From Paraburkholderia sp. C35 (GTDB lineage: Bacteria > Pseudomonadota > Gammaproteobacteria > Burkholderiales > Burkholderiaceae): DNA of 37,590 bases. The notes under the pieces were generated by a model. It did not search any database, had not been told where the DNA came from, and saw only the letters and a list, made by a program, of their open reading frames with translations. The stretch spans positions 1 to 37,590 of the forward strand of contig NZ_QBUY01000092.1 of NCBI RefSeq assembly GCF_003121405.1, read 5' to 3'. The translations under genes were made by a program, and so were the position numbers. Positions 15,782-23,728 of this stretch are shown here, in pieces. Numbering within the stretch: position 1 is the stretch's first letter; each line of letters begins with the position of its first letter.

Positions 15782-16729
15782 ATGAAGCTCGCCACTTTCA
15801 ACATCAACGGCATCCGTTCGCGGTTGCCGGCCTTGCTTGCATGGCTTGAACAGGAAGCGCCCGATGTCGTGTGTCTTCAGGAGCTGAAGGCACCCGACGC
15901 CGGGTTTCCCGAAGCCGATATCAATCGTGCCGGCTATGGCGCGATCTGGCACGGTCAGACGTCGTGGAACGGCGTCGCGATCCTGGCGAAAGATGCCGAG
16001 CCGCTCGAAACCCGCCGCGGCTTGCCCGGCGATCCCAGCGACACGCATAGCCGCTATATCGAGGCGGCAGTGGATGGCCTGCTGGTCGGCTGTCTGTATC
16101 TGCCGAACGGCAATCCGCAGCCGGGCCCGAAGTTCGACTACAAGCTCGCGTGGTTCGAGCGGCTCATCACCTACGCGAAAAAGCTGCTCGATTCCGGGCA
16201 TCCCGTCGTATTGGCGGGCGACTACAACGTCGTGCCGACCGATTTCGATATCTACAATCCGCGCTCGTGGCTCAAGGATGCATTGCTGCAACCGGAAAGC
16301 CGCGAATGCTATGCACGGCTGCTGAAGCAGGGTTGGACGGATGCGTTGCGGACGCGCTTTCCCGATGAGCAGGTCTTCACCTTCTGGGATTACTTCCGGC
16401 AGCACTGGCAGCGCAACGCGGGCTTGCGGATCGACCATATGCTGATGAGCAAAACGGTGGCCGCGATGATGCGCGATGCGGATGTCGATAGCTGGGTGAG
16501 AGGCGAGCCGCATGCAAGCGATCATGCACCGGCGTGGGTAGTGCTCGATCTCGATGGGCACGCAACTGCAGTGAAGAAAACTGCAGTGAAGAAAACTGCA
16601 GTGAAGAAAACTGCAGTGAAGAAAACTGCAGTGAAGAAAACTACATCTGGTAGCGGGTTGGTTGTGAAGCAGAGTAAAAGTACAGCTAAGGCGGCGAAGT
16701 CGGTGGTATCAAAGAAGACCGGAAAATGA
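15782..16729 (+). CDS. xth: Exodeoxyribonuclease III with lysine-rich tail
   Basis: A 315-aa endonuclease/exonuclease/phosphatase-fold enzyme for base-excision repair (AP endonuclease and 3'-5' exonuclease). The catalytic domain (1-260) has FNINGIRSRL, LQELKAP with the metal-binding Glu34, AGDYNVVPTDFD, GLRIDHML and the final SDHAP histidine. Typical family members end near residue 260. Here a 55-residue tail follows, with five AVKKT units and then KQSKSTAKAAKSVVSKKTGK-like sequence, similar to histone-H1-like bacterial tails. The tail should add non-specific DNA affinity. ATG 15782 is the canonical start (MKLATFNING). It converges on the LLM oxidoreductase gene with 29 nt between stops. Confidence 0.93.
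   Translation: MKLATFNINGIRSRLPALLAWLEQEAPDVVCLQELKAPDAGFPEADINRAGYGAIWHGQTSWNGVAILAKDAEPLETRRGLPGDPSDTHSRYIEAAVDGLLVGCLYLPNGNPQPGPKFDYKLAWFERLITYAKKLLDSGHPVVLAGDYNVVPTDFDIYNPRSWLKDALLQPESRECYARLLKQGWTDALRTRFPDEQVFTFWDYFRQHWQRNAGLRIDHMLMSKTVAAMMRDADVDSWVRGEPHASDHAPAWVVLDLDGHATAVKKTAVKKTAVKKTAVKKTAVKKTTSGSGLVVKQSKSTAKAAKSVVSKKTGK
16565..16639 (+). repeat. Five perfect 15-bp tandem repeats in xth tail
   Basis: The unit ACTGCAGTGAAGAAA occurs five times without a mismatch. It encodes T-A-V-K-K repeats in frame, so copy-number change would lengthen or shorten the basic tail by five residues without a frameshift. Confidence 0.97.
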
Positions 16730-16758
16730 CTTCATGTCGCGTAAAACTCGCGGTCGCA

Positions 16759-17724
16759 TTACGCGTGAAAATGCGGCAACACTTCCGCAGCGAGTTCCTC
16801 TATCACGTCTCTCACCGGCCGGTCCGAGCCGAGATTCAGCGAGACATGATGCGTACCGTTCGCGCGCATCTCATCCAGCACGTTGATCAGTGCATGTCGC
16901 CCCGCGCGATATCCGAGCGATAGCGGTACAGCCGGTTCATGCGGATCATCGCTGAGATCGAGCCGCATTGCGACACCGAATGCGCGAAATGCATCCGTTT
17001 GCAGCCGGTCGACGGCGGCGCGCCACATGCTGTGCCGCGCGCGCTGCGTCTCCGGTTCGCGGTGATAGGTCATCCAGCCAATCGAATGCCGCGCGATCCA
17101 GTCGACGCTCTGTCCACCCGAGCCGACCGCAAGCATCGGCACGGCCATAGGCGGTCGCGGCAACAGCATGAATTCAGGGGCATCTTCCGGCCGAAGATCG
17201 GGTATCACGCGCGGCGTTTCGCCGAGCGCGGCCGCCACCGTTTCCCAATGCGCGCGATACAGTTCGCGCCGTTCTTCGGCATCGCGTCCGAACGCGGCGT
17301 ATTCAGGCGGCCGGTCGCCTGAACCAAGGCCGAGTATGAAGCGGCCATTCGACAGCGTCTGCACCGATCCCGCGCCTTTCGCGATATGCAACGGATGACG
17401 CAAGGTCAGCACGATCGCGCCGCTCGCGAGTGCAATCTGCTTCGTGTGAGACGCGAGCGCACCGAGCAGCACCCAAGGATCGAGATGCCCAACGGGGTCC
17501 GGATAGTCGGCACTGTTCAGGGGCACGTCACGAACCCAGAGCGCGCGAAAGCCGAGCGAATCTGCCAGTGCCGCCAGTTCGATCTGCTCGCTGAAGTCAG
17601 CGACGATCTGACCTGCGCGCAACAACGGCAACGTCAGCCCGATCGACAGATGGCCTGCGGAAAACACACGTCGATCGATATGGGAATTAGCAGCGCTCAC
17701 GGTCAGTTGTGCATGTTGTCGCAT
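16759..17724 (-). CDS. LLM-class (luciferase-like) flavin oxidoreductase
   Basis: A 321-aa protein of the bacterial-luciferase-like TIM-barrel family. It has LSIGLTLPLL at the start of the barrel, FRALWVRDVPL, LASGAIVLTLRHPLHIAKGAGSV (split here over two strands), FILGLGSGDRPPEYAAFG and MLAVGSGGQSVDWIARH. It would use reduced flavin (FMN or F420-like) to oxidise an unknown substrate. The ATG at 17724 has no good Shine-Dalgarno; a GTG eight codons later is possible. There is no flavin-reductase partner in the window. It is divergent from the DUF4148 gene by 280 nt. Confidence 0.88.
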   Translation of the reverse strand: MRQHAQLTVSAANSHIDRRVFSAGHLSIGLTLPLLRAGQIVADFSEQIELAALADSLGFRALWVRDVPLNSADYPDPVGHLDPWVLLGALASHTKQIALASGAIVLTLRHPLHIAKGAGSVQTLSNGRFILGLGSGDRPPEYAAFGRDAEERRELYRAHWETVAAALGETPRVIPDLRPEDAPEFMLLPRPPMAVPMLAVGSGGQSVDWIARHSIGWMTYHREPETQRARHSMWRAAVDRLQTDAFRAFGVAMRLDLSDDPHEPAVPLSLGYRAGRHALINVLDEMRANGTHHVSLNLGSDRPVRDVIEELAAEVLPHFHA

Positions 17725-18004
17725 GCAGTGGATTGCATGTGATTAAAGCCATTCAACGGAAACCGATCCTAGCATCGCGCGATGAATCGCACCGGGCGAC
17801 GCATCCAACAACCCTGTGACCCGCATGGACAAAGGCTGTCGCACGATCGTGCGGGGCATCCCATTGTTTGAAATTTGGGAACTGTGATTTCATTCTATGA
17901 GCATAGATTTTCGATAGGTCTCGTCTAAACTCACTCTCAATCGACGCCGCGCCAGAACCATCGGTTGCGACGCCTCCCTGATTCAAAATTTCTGGAGTTA
18001 CGTC

Positions 18005-18283
18005 ATGAAAACCCGTCTGATCGCAGCCTTGCTGGTCGCCGTCTCCGCCGCTGTTGCCGCTCCCGCTTTCGCATCGGGTTATGGCCCGGCCCCGTTCTAT
18101 CATCCGTCGGTTGGCGCGCCTGCATCGCAACGCGGCGTCAGCGCACAAACCTTCGCTGCCGAACGCAACCAGGCTACGGCTGCAAACGATGCTGTCGGTG
18201 GCGTGAATGGCGCGTCGTCGCAATCGGGCAGCCGCCAACCAGCGCAAGCTGCTAACGACGTCAACGTCTTCAAGGGTCACTGA
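18005..18283 (+). CDS. DUF4148-type secreted small protein
   Basis: A 92-aa protein with a clear Sec signal peptide (MKTRLIAALLVAVSAAVAAP, cleavage after AFA, residue ~23). The short polar mature part is rich in Gln, Ala and Asn (QTFAAERNQATAAND, ending NVFKGH). It fits the small periplasmic DUF4148-like proteins abundant in Burkholderia; the family assignment is moderate because the mature part is short. The start has GGAG about 8 nt upstream. The function is unknown. It is followed after 57 nt by the broken immunity-like gene. Confidence 0.8.
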   Translation: MKTRLIAALLVAVSAAVAAPAFASGYGPAPFYHPSVGAPASQRGVSAQTFAAERNQATAANDAVGGVNGASSQSGSRQPAQAANDVNVFKGH

Positions 18284-18340
18284 TCGCAGCGCGCGGCGGT
18301 CTTGCACCGTCGCGCTGCAGAGCAGGGCAGGAGGTGATCC

Positions 18341-18649
18341 ATGAGAGCATTTTTCGAAGGTTTGGTACTGGTGGCAGCAGTCGTCGTGTAGTTCCTGCCC
18401 GCCATTGTTGCCGACGCGCGTGAACGTGAAGATGCGTTCGCGCTCACGATCTTCAACGTGCTATTTGGCTGGACCGTGGTGGGCTGGATTGCCGCGTATG
18501 TGTGGGCGCGTCATCGCGTGAGCGAGAAACGGCTCGCGAATGTCGTGAGCAGCAAGCGTCGCGCGCTGGGCCGCGTGACGATCGCCAAGATCGTGGCGCG
18601 CTCACGGCGCGTGCGCCCGTCACGTCGTCAGTCGACGCTATCCGCGTAA
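18341..18649 (+). pseudogene. Superinfection-immunity-like membrane protein, amber codon at position 17
   Basis: A good ribosome binding site (CAGGAGGTGATCC) precedes ATG 18341. The frame reads MRAFFEGLVLVAAVVV, then TAG at 18389-18391, then continues in the same frame with FLPAIVADAREREDAF and FNVLFGWTVVGWIAAYVWA to the stop at 18649. The second half matches the superinfection-immunity family (PF14373), which normally has Y-F-L-P at this place. A single change of a Tyr codon (TAC/TAT) to TAG explains the break. The intact product would be a 102-aa two-helix inner-membrane protein with a basic tail. Restart at GTG 18458 is possible but would lose the first helix. Readthrough or a sequencing error are alternatives. 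Confidence 0.8.
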
Positions 18650-18666
18650 GAAGTATCTGCGTATAC

Positions 18667-18707
18667 AAAACCGCCGGTCTGTATCAGACCGGCGGTTTTG
18701 TTTTTTT
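18667..18707 (+). terminator. Strong intrinsic terminator
   Basis: A 14-bp perfect stem AAAACCGCCGGTCT / AGACCGGCGGTTTT (18667-18680, 18686-18699) with a 5-nt loop, followed by G and seven T residues. It ends the DUF4148/immunity-like transcript and may also work weakly for the Nudix gene on the other strand. Confidence 0.9.
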
Positions 18708-18759
18708 GCGGGCGATTCCGTAAAGGCGTCGAGATGGAAAGGAACAGCGTGCGGTTCGC

Positions 18760-19233
18760 TCACCACAGCGCCGTGGTCCATCCCCTCAGACGCACATCCT
18801 GCAACGCTTCGCGCAGGTTTTGCACGAACGCATCGGAGCGTTGATAGCGGCTTTGCACGCGTGGATCGTAGTTGCGCTTCAGCGCGAGCACATCGACGAT
18901 GCCGCGTGTCGACACGCTCGTGTCGAGATCGGAGATGTCGGTGACCTTTGCCCACGTGCAGCGCGTGATCTCATTGCTGGGAATGGGTGTCTGCTGTTCG
19001 TCGATGTGCGCGGCGAACACATGATGGCAGGTCCGCGTGCCCGCGAACTCGAACAGATACTGCATGCCGGTGGCCTGAAGGCGTGTCTCTTCCATCAGTT
19101 CGCGCACGGCGGCCGCTTCGAAGGTTTCGCCGCCGTCGGGTTTGCCACCCGGCAGCGACCAGCGCGAGTTTGCCTTGCCGACCAGCAGAATGCGGGTGCC
19201 CATCCGGCACACAACAGTCGCACGTTGCTTCAC
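18760..19233 (-). CDS. Nudix hydrolase
   Basis: A 157-aa protein with a complete Nudix box at about 30-52 (G-x5-E-x7-REL-x-EE-x-x-L: GKPDGGE ... RELMEETRL). It hydrolyses nucleoside diphosphates linked to another moiety; the substrate is unknown. The fold features before the box (TRILLVGKANSRWSLPGG) and after it (YLFEFAGTRTCHHVFAAHI) are as expected. The start codon is GTG at 19233 with GGAAGAG upstream. It is near the length of MutT/DIPP-like family members. No operon partner is seen. Confidence 0.9.
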   Translation of the reverse strand: MKQRATVVCRMGTRILLVGKANSRWSLPGGKPDGGETFEAAAVRELMEETRLQATGMQYLFEFAGTRTCHHVFAAHIDEQQTPIPSNEITRCTWAKVTDISDLDTSVSTRGIVDVLALKRNYDPRVQSRYQRSDAFVQNLREALQDVRLRGWTTALW

Positions 19234-19546
19234 AGTGTCTCTTCCATATAGTCACGCGCTAGCAGTCAGTACTTGAGTCAGCATCTGGCATGCCGCGCGA
19301 TGCGATGACGCTCTCAGTCGTCATTCGTGAGCATTGTCCGCCGATGTTGGGTATTGGGCGTGACATCTTTATGACAGCCCTCACCAAAAGTGACCCAACC
19401 TTGTCATATCGATCGGAGAACCTTGAACGCGACCACGCGTTGCCGTGTGTGATGCATGCAGCATGGGCTGCAGAGCATGGCGCGGCGGCGTGCCTGCAAC
19501 GGTCGGTCGACTGATCGAAGCGACCGGCGAGCGTCGAGGTGAATCG
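19234..19546. other. Intergenic region before the protease-hydrolase gene
   Basis: 313 nt between divergent genes. Short frames are present but none has a ribosome binding site or a recognisable product. The AT-richer part near 19385-19420 probably contains the promoter of the 746-aa gene; I see no clear operator or repeat. Confidence 0.4.
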
Positions 19547-21787
19547 ATGAATCCACTGTCCACGCAGCACAATTTTCAGAGCCTGTCGTTGAAGGATCTG
19601 CTCGAAGCACGCGATCTGTATCACTGGCATCTGACCAACAAGGCGAACGTCGTCGGCACGGCGGTTCGCCTATATCTGATCCGCAAAGACGAGCCGTGGC
19701 CGGATCAGCACCCGGCGAGCGACGATGCGCGCGTACAGGTGCGCGGCATTCGCACCTTCGACAACTCGGAAGTGCGCCCGTATTCATGGCCCGCGGTGAT
19801 CGTGCTGGTGCGCGATTGGGTCGATGCCACCGAGTTCGGACATGGCAAGGTCGATCCTGATCACATGGTGCCGCGTACGCTGTACATGCCCGATGGCCGC
19901 GCTGTGCCCGTCTGCGTGGTCGCCGTCGAGCCGGCCACCCCGGCCGTCAGCGCGCCCGCCGATGCACGCTGGCCTGCGACGTATGTCGGCGGCGGCTGTC
20001 CGTTGATTGCCGATGCGCAGGGCGTCGAGCGGAGTGCAAGCGTGGGTTGTCTTGTGACGGATGGCCACACGATCTACGCGCTCACCAACCGCCATGTGTG
20101 CGGCGAGCCTGGCTCGCCCGTGAAGGCGCTGTTGCGCGGCGCGACGGAGGAGGTCGGCATCGCATCGGACCGGCAGCTCACGCGCGCGCCGTTCACGTCG
20201 GTGTTTCCCGAGTTCGCGGGCAGCCGCAGCTTTCTGACGCTTGATATCGGGCTCGTCGAAGTGCACGACGCGAATGACTGGTCGAGCCAGCCGTTCGGTA
20301 TCGAAGGCAGCATCGGGAATGTCGCCGACATCAACGAGGTGAGTCTCAGTCTGCAGTTGATCGATCAGCCGGTGACGGCATTCGGCAGCGCGTCGGGTGC
20401 GCTCGACGGCACGATCAAGGCGCTGTTCTACCGGCACAAGTCGCTGGCGGGCTACGACTATGTCTCGCAGTTCCTCATCGCGCCTGCGAATGGCAGCCCG
20501 CAGACGCAGCCCGGCGATTCCGGCACAGTGTGGTATCTGGCGCCGCATTCCGACGTAACGGATGGAAGCGAGCGACGTCTGTATCCGCTCGCCGTCGAAT
20601 GGGGCGGCCAGACACTCGTGAGCGACAACGGCCAGCGTCTGAACCATGCGCTCGCGACAGGTTTGAGCACCGCTTGCCAGTTGCTCGACGTGGATCTCGT
20701 GAGTGAACACAATGTCGGCGCCAATCCGTACTGGGGACAAACGGGCCACTACAGCATCGCGACAGCGGCAATCGATTCGGTGAAACAAGGCCCGTTGCGT
20801 GATTTTCTCGAAGCGAACGTCGAACGTATCAGCTTTCGTCCCGACGAACTCACGCCTGAGCAGATTCGCGAGAAACTCGCGCGCGGCGATTTCGTCGAGC
20901 TGGCCGACGTGCCCGATCTCGTCTGGAAGAAGACGCCCAGCCGCGTGCCGGGCGGACGGGATTACGCGCAGAATGCCGGCCCCGAGCATCCGAATCATTA
21001 TGCGGACATCGATCAGCCCGACGGCGACGGCAAGACGCTGCGCGAGGTGACGCTCGGCAATATCGCCAACATGAGCGTCGCCCTGTGGTCGAAGTGGTAC
21101 GCGGACGAAGGCGTGACCGAGGCGCGTTCTGAAGGGCTGCTGCCGTTTCGTGTGTGGCAGATTTTCGATGAAATGGTCCGGCAACTGAAGGCGCACAACG
21201 ACACGAAGTTCCTCTGCGCGGCGGGCGTGCTGGCGCACTATGTCGGCGATGCGTGCCAGCCTTTGCACGGCTCGTATCACGCGGACGGCTTTCAGGACGC
21301 GCCCGGCGCGACGTCGAAGAAATGGCCGGGCAAGGGCGTGCACGCGACCTTCGAAGACAAGATGGTCGATCGCCATTCGAGCGACCTGTTGCCGAAGATC
21401 GGCCCGCAGGCGAAGGCGTTCGAAGGCGCGATCCCGAAGATCGACGATGGCCGCGATGCCGCGTTCGCGACGGTTTCGCTGATGGCCGAAGCGGCGACGA
21501 TCCTGCCGCCGTCCACGTTGATCGACGAGTACATCCGTTTGGGCGGCGGCAGTTCGGCGCGCGTCGTCGATGGTCTGTGGGACGCGTTCGGCGACGACAC
21601 CGCGAAACTGATGGGCGCAGGCGCGCGCTATCTCGCTGCGATCTGGGAAGCGGCATTTGCCGTCGCCGATGCATCGTTGCCGGCAGGCGCAAGGGAAATC
21701 AGCGAGCAGGCACTGGCGAAGGTGTATCAGGACAAGACGTTTCTGCCTTCGCTGACACTCGACAAGATCGGACCGGTGATCGGTTGA
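19547..21787 (+). CDS. Trypsin-like protease fused to zinc phospholipase C / S1-P1 nuclease-like domain
   Basis: A 746-aa protein without a signal peptide. An N-terminal region of unknown fold (1-140) begins SLKDLLEARDLYHWHL. A trypsin-like domain (about 145-380) has a plausible triad: His183 in TNRHV, Asp233 in LDIGLVEV, Ser325 in QPGDSGTVW. A second domain (about 470-720) resembles the zinc phospholipase C / S1-P1 nuclease superfamily. It has HPNHYADID (His484, Asp487), HYVGDACQPLH (His564, Asp568, His574) and GVHATFED (His599, Glu603), the same H-x3-D-x5-H and H-x3-E spacing as Bacillus zinc PLC. The superfamily's free N-terminal Trp ligand cannot exist here unless the chain is cut. ATG 19547 has a GAGGTGA site. 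It converges on hipA. The second domain's substrate (phospholipid or nucleic acid) is undecided. Confidence 0.85.
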   Translation: MNPLSTQHNFQSLSLKDLLEARDLYHWHLTNKANVVGTAVRLYLIRKDEPWPDQHPASDDARVQVRGIRTFDNSEVRPYSWPAVIVLVRDWVDATEFGHGKVDPDHMVPRTLYMPDGRAVPVCVVAVEPATPAVSAPADARWPATYVGGGCPLIADAQGVERSASVGCLVTDGHTIYALTNRHVCGEPGSPVKALLRGATEEVGIASDRQLTRAPFTSVFPEFAGSRSFLTLDIGLVEVHDANDWSSQPFGIEGSIGNVADINEVSLSLQLIDQPVTAFGSASGALDGTIKALFYRHKSLAGYDYVSQFLIAPANGSPQTQPGDSGTVWYLAPHSDVTDGSERRLYPLAVEWGGQTLVSDNGQRLNHALATGLSTACQLLDVDLVSEHNVGANPYWGQTGHYSIATAAIDSVKQGPLRDFLEANVERISFRPDELTPEQIREKLARGDFVELADVPDLVWKKTPSRVPGGRDYAQNAGPEHPNHYADIDQPDGDGKTLREVTLGNIANMSVALWSKWYADEGVTEARSEGLLPFRVWQIFDEMVRQLKAHNDTKFLCAAGVLAHYVGDACQPLHGSYHADGFQDAPGATSKKWPGKGVHATFEDKMVDRHSSDLLPKIGPQAKAFEGAIPKIDDGRDAAFATVSLMAEAATILPPSTLIDEYIRLGGGSSARVVDGLWDAFGDDTAKLMGAGARYLAAIWEAAFAVADASLPAGAREISEQALAKVYQDKTFLPSLTLDKIGPVIG

Positions 21788-21804
21788 CGGATCGGCTTCG
21801 GGAT

Positions 21805-21829
21805 GGCGCGCGGCGTGTTGCCGTGCGCC
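21805..21829. terminator. Hairpin between convergent genes
   Basis: A 10-bp stem GGCGCGCGGC / GCCGTGCGCC (one G-T pair) with a GTGTT loop, located between the stop of the protease-hydrolase gene and the stop of hipA. No T-run follows on either strand, so termination is uncertain. Confidence 0.35.
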
Positions 21830-21838
21830 GCCTGCGGA

Positions 21839-23179
21839 CTACGCTGCCGCGAGTTTTTTGCTCTGCTTCACCATGCCGTCGAAAATCGCCGCCGCGAGAT
21901 CTTGCGGGAAATCCGCCGGAAGCTGCGCGGCAACGGTATCGATCACGTGTTTCGTGGCCTGCGTGACGGAGGCGATCAGGGCGTTGACGGCATCGGGCGG
22001 CAGACCCGTTTGCTGACCTTGCGCGATCCAGTGTCGCCGGATTATCTGACTGATCAGATAGTGGTTGCTGGTGCCGCGCACGGCCATGGCGAGCTTCGCC
22101 TTCTGCATGGGAATGCGATTCGCGCCGCGCCCGATGATGGGATGCGCCGACAGCACATCGTACAAGGGCGTCGCGCGATAGCGGCTGCCAGGCAGGTGCA
22201 CGATGCTGAAGTTCTTGGCGTGCCCGTCGGTGGCGGCGAGCAGCCAGAAGATCAATTGCGTCATGAAGAAGCGTGTGCTGTCGCCCGCGGCATCGTCCGA
22301 TCCCGCCAGAATGTGCATCACGGCGTCGATGCCGGGCCCGCCGTCGACCTGATACTTGGCGATGGGCGGCGTGCCCGTCGCCTGGCACATGTCCTCCTGC
22401 GGCAGACGGACGATCCACGTTCCGTCGTTCGACAGCCGTCGGTCGAAGCGTTCGACCACCAGCGCTTTCTGATCGCCGAATTGTGCGATCTCGCACGCGG
22501 CAATTGGCAGGCCGAAGGCAGCGACGATCTTCGCGCACAGCCATTCGTTTTCGACCGACGTGCGCATATCGGCCTGCATATTACCGACGAGACCCAGCGG
22601 CAGCTTCAGGATATGCGTGGTCGGCGTGCTGCCCGACGGCAGCACCCAGCGGCCTTTGTGGTGCAGCAGCGCCGTTTTTTCCTGCGCGCCCGCGATGGAG
22701 AGGCGCAGGTCGCCAGCGTGATCGCGCTGGCCAAGCGGCGCGGTGGCCGTGGTGTCGCGCAGCAGGCGGCCGATGTCCTCGCCCGTCAGTGCGTCGCCCT
22801 CGATGCGATAGAGGTGAGTGGGCGTTTCGCCTGGCGGCAGCATCTGGATTGCGCCGACGCAATCGCGCCCGAGCGCGGCCAGCAGATCGAACGGAGCGGT
22901 GCCACCCGTCTTGTAGCGTTGCGCCATCCTGCGCCGGATGGGTTCGCTGTCGGGCAGCAGATTGTCGAAGAAGGCGGACACGAGGGCGCCGCGATACGGC
23001 TGGTTACCGGGCGTGAAGGGCAGGGACAGCGACAGCGGCCGTCCCTGCGGATCGACGATCCAGTCGTCGAAATAGACAAGACGTTCGCCGCCGCCGGACT
23101 TTTCCCAGTAGCCGACGGCGAGGCCGTTCATCCAGAGATCGAGTCGTTGAGTGTGCGAGCGACGCCCCATGCTTACCAT
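21839..23179 (-). CDS. hipA: HipA-type serine/threonine kinase toxin
   Basis: A 446-aa HipA-family kinase. The N-terminal HipA_N region has VGYWEKSGGG and LPFTPGNQPYRG, and the core has GAQEKTALL. The P-loop-like segment SGSTPTTHILKLP (Ser184 is a candidate autophosphorylation site), catalytic Asp318 and Asn323 in ATDGHAKNFS, and the metal-binding Asp341 in LYDVLS are all present, so it is probably active. In the characterised family the targets are glutamyl- or other aminoacyl-tRNA synthetases, causing growth arrest. ATG 23179 overlaps the HipB stop by 7 nt and has GGGAGC upstream; ATG 23170 is the alternative. Expression should be autoregulated by the HipB operators at 23655-23728. Confidence 0.93.
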   Translation of the reverse strand: MVSMGRRSHTQRLDLWMNGLAVGYWEKSGGGERLVYFDDWIVDPQGRPLSLSLPFTPGNQPYRGALVSAFFDNLLPDSEPIRRRMAQRYKTGGTAPFDLLAALGRDCVGAIQMLPPGETPTHLYRIEGDALTGEDIGRLLRDTTATAPLGQRDHAGDLRLSIAGAQEKTALLHHKGRWVLPSGSTPTTHILKLPLGLVGNMQADMRTSVENEWLCAKIVAAFGLPIAACEIAQFGDQKALVVERFDRRLSNDGTWIVRLPQEDMCQATGTPPIAKYQVDGGPGIDAVMHILAGSDDAAGDSTRFFMTQLIFWLLAATDGHAKNFSIVHLPGSRYRATPLYDVLSAHPIIGRGANRIPMQKAKLAMAVRGTSNHYLISQIIRRHWIAQGQQTGLPPDAVNALIASVTQATKHVIDTVAAQLPADFPQDLAAAIFDGMVKQSKKLAAA

Positions 23180-23568
23180 TGCTCCCGCTTCTTCGGCGCG
23201 CGTTGGGCTGCCTTGAGCACGGGCACCGCCTGCGTGGTAACCGGCTTGACGGCGCGCCTGCGCGGCGCTGTTTTCGTTGCACTGCTGACTTGTGCGGCCT
23301 GGCGATGTTGCGACGCCATCTTCGCGACGGGGGCCGCTTGCGCGGGCAGGGACTCGTTCTGGCTGAGCGTGATGCTGGCGTTCAACAGCCGCAAGACCGT
23401 GAAAAGTCGCTCGACGCCGGCCGCAGCCGGATCGGCCTCGAATTGCGCGTAGCTTTGCTGCGTGATGCCAAGCCGTTCGGCGAGCATGGCCTGCGTGAGT
23501 CCCGCGGCCTTGCGAAAGCCGCGCAGAACGGGGCGCAACTGGCTGAGCGTCTTGACGGAATAGTCCAC
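23173..23568 (-). CDS. hipB: HipB-type antitoxin, XRE-family regulator
   Basis: A 131-aa protein with an N-terminal Xre/Cro helix-turn-helix (about 10-65: LRPVLRGFRKAAGLTQAMLAERLG region, then ITQQSYAQFEADP). It is the antitoxin and repressor of the hipBA operon. The start is GTG 23568 with GAGG 6 nt upstream. The C-terminal ~60 residues are a long basic, low-complexity tail (TAPRRRAVKPVTTQAVPV and KKREQW); E. coli HipB is about 88 aa, so the tail is an addition of unknown role, perhaps in DNA binding or controlled degradation. It overlaps hipA by 7 nt, which suggests translational coupling. Confidence 0.92.
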   Translation of the reverse strand: MDYSVKTLSQLRPVLRGFRKAAGLTQAMLAERLGITQQSYAQFEADPAAAGVERLFTVLRLLNASITLSQNESLPAQAAPVAKMASQHRQAAQVSSATKTAPRRRAVKPVTTQAVPVLKAAQRAPKKREQW

Positions 23569-23651
23569 GGCGGGCCTCGATGCAGACGGGTTGAAGGCGA
23601 GCTGACATGCAGCACGTGCAGGTCGCGCACCTGCCGCGACCCGTGCAGGAA

Positions 23652-23680
23652 AGAATACAGTCTATGGCCTGTATTGACAA
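23652..23680 (-). promoter_or_regulatory. hipBA promoter
   Basis: On the minus strand TTGTCA (complement of 23675-23680) and TATTCT (complement of 23652-23657) are separated by 17 nt. The first operator (23655-23674) fills the spacer and overlaps the -10, so HipB binding would block RNA polymerase. The start site would be near 23645, leaving a leader of about 77 nt. Confidence 0.65.
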
Positions 23681-23728
23681 GATACAGTCTATAAGCTGTA
23701 AATCGAAAATACAGTCTTTGTACTGTAT
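23655..23728. promoter_or_regulatory. Three HipB operators, 27-bp period
   Basis: Inverted repeats ATACAG-N8-CTGTAT at 23655-23674 (perfect), 23682-23701 (last base differs) and 23709-23728 (perfect). Starts are spaced exactly 27 bp apart, and each site has TCT after the left arm. The 8-nt spacer is the same as in E. coli HipB operators (TATCC-N8-GGATA). They cover the hipBA promoter. Confidence 0.85.

Noticed and set aside
16565..16639. Tandem repeats as a CRISPR array
   Set aside because: Units are 15 bp, contiguous with no spacers, and in frame within xth.
19784..21376. 530-codon frame opposite the protease-hydrolase gene
   Set aside because: Composition is Arg/His-rich without motifs; the plus-strand frame has the catalytic triad and zinc ligands.
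21803..23452. 549-codon frame opposite hipBA
   Set aside because: Antisense shadow; hipA and hipB carry all family motifs and overlap correctly.
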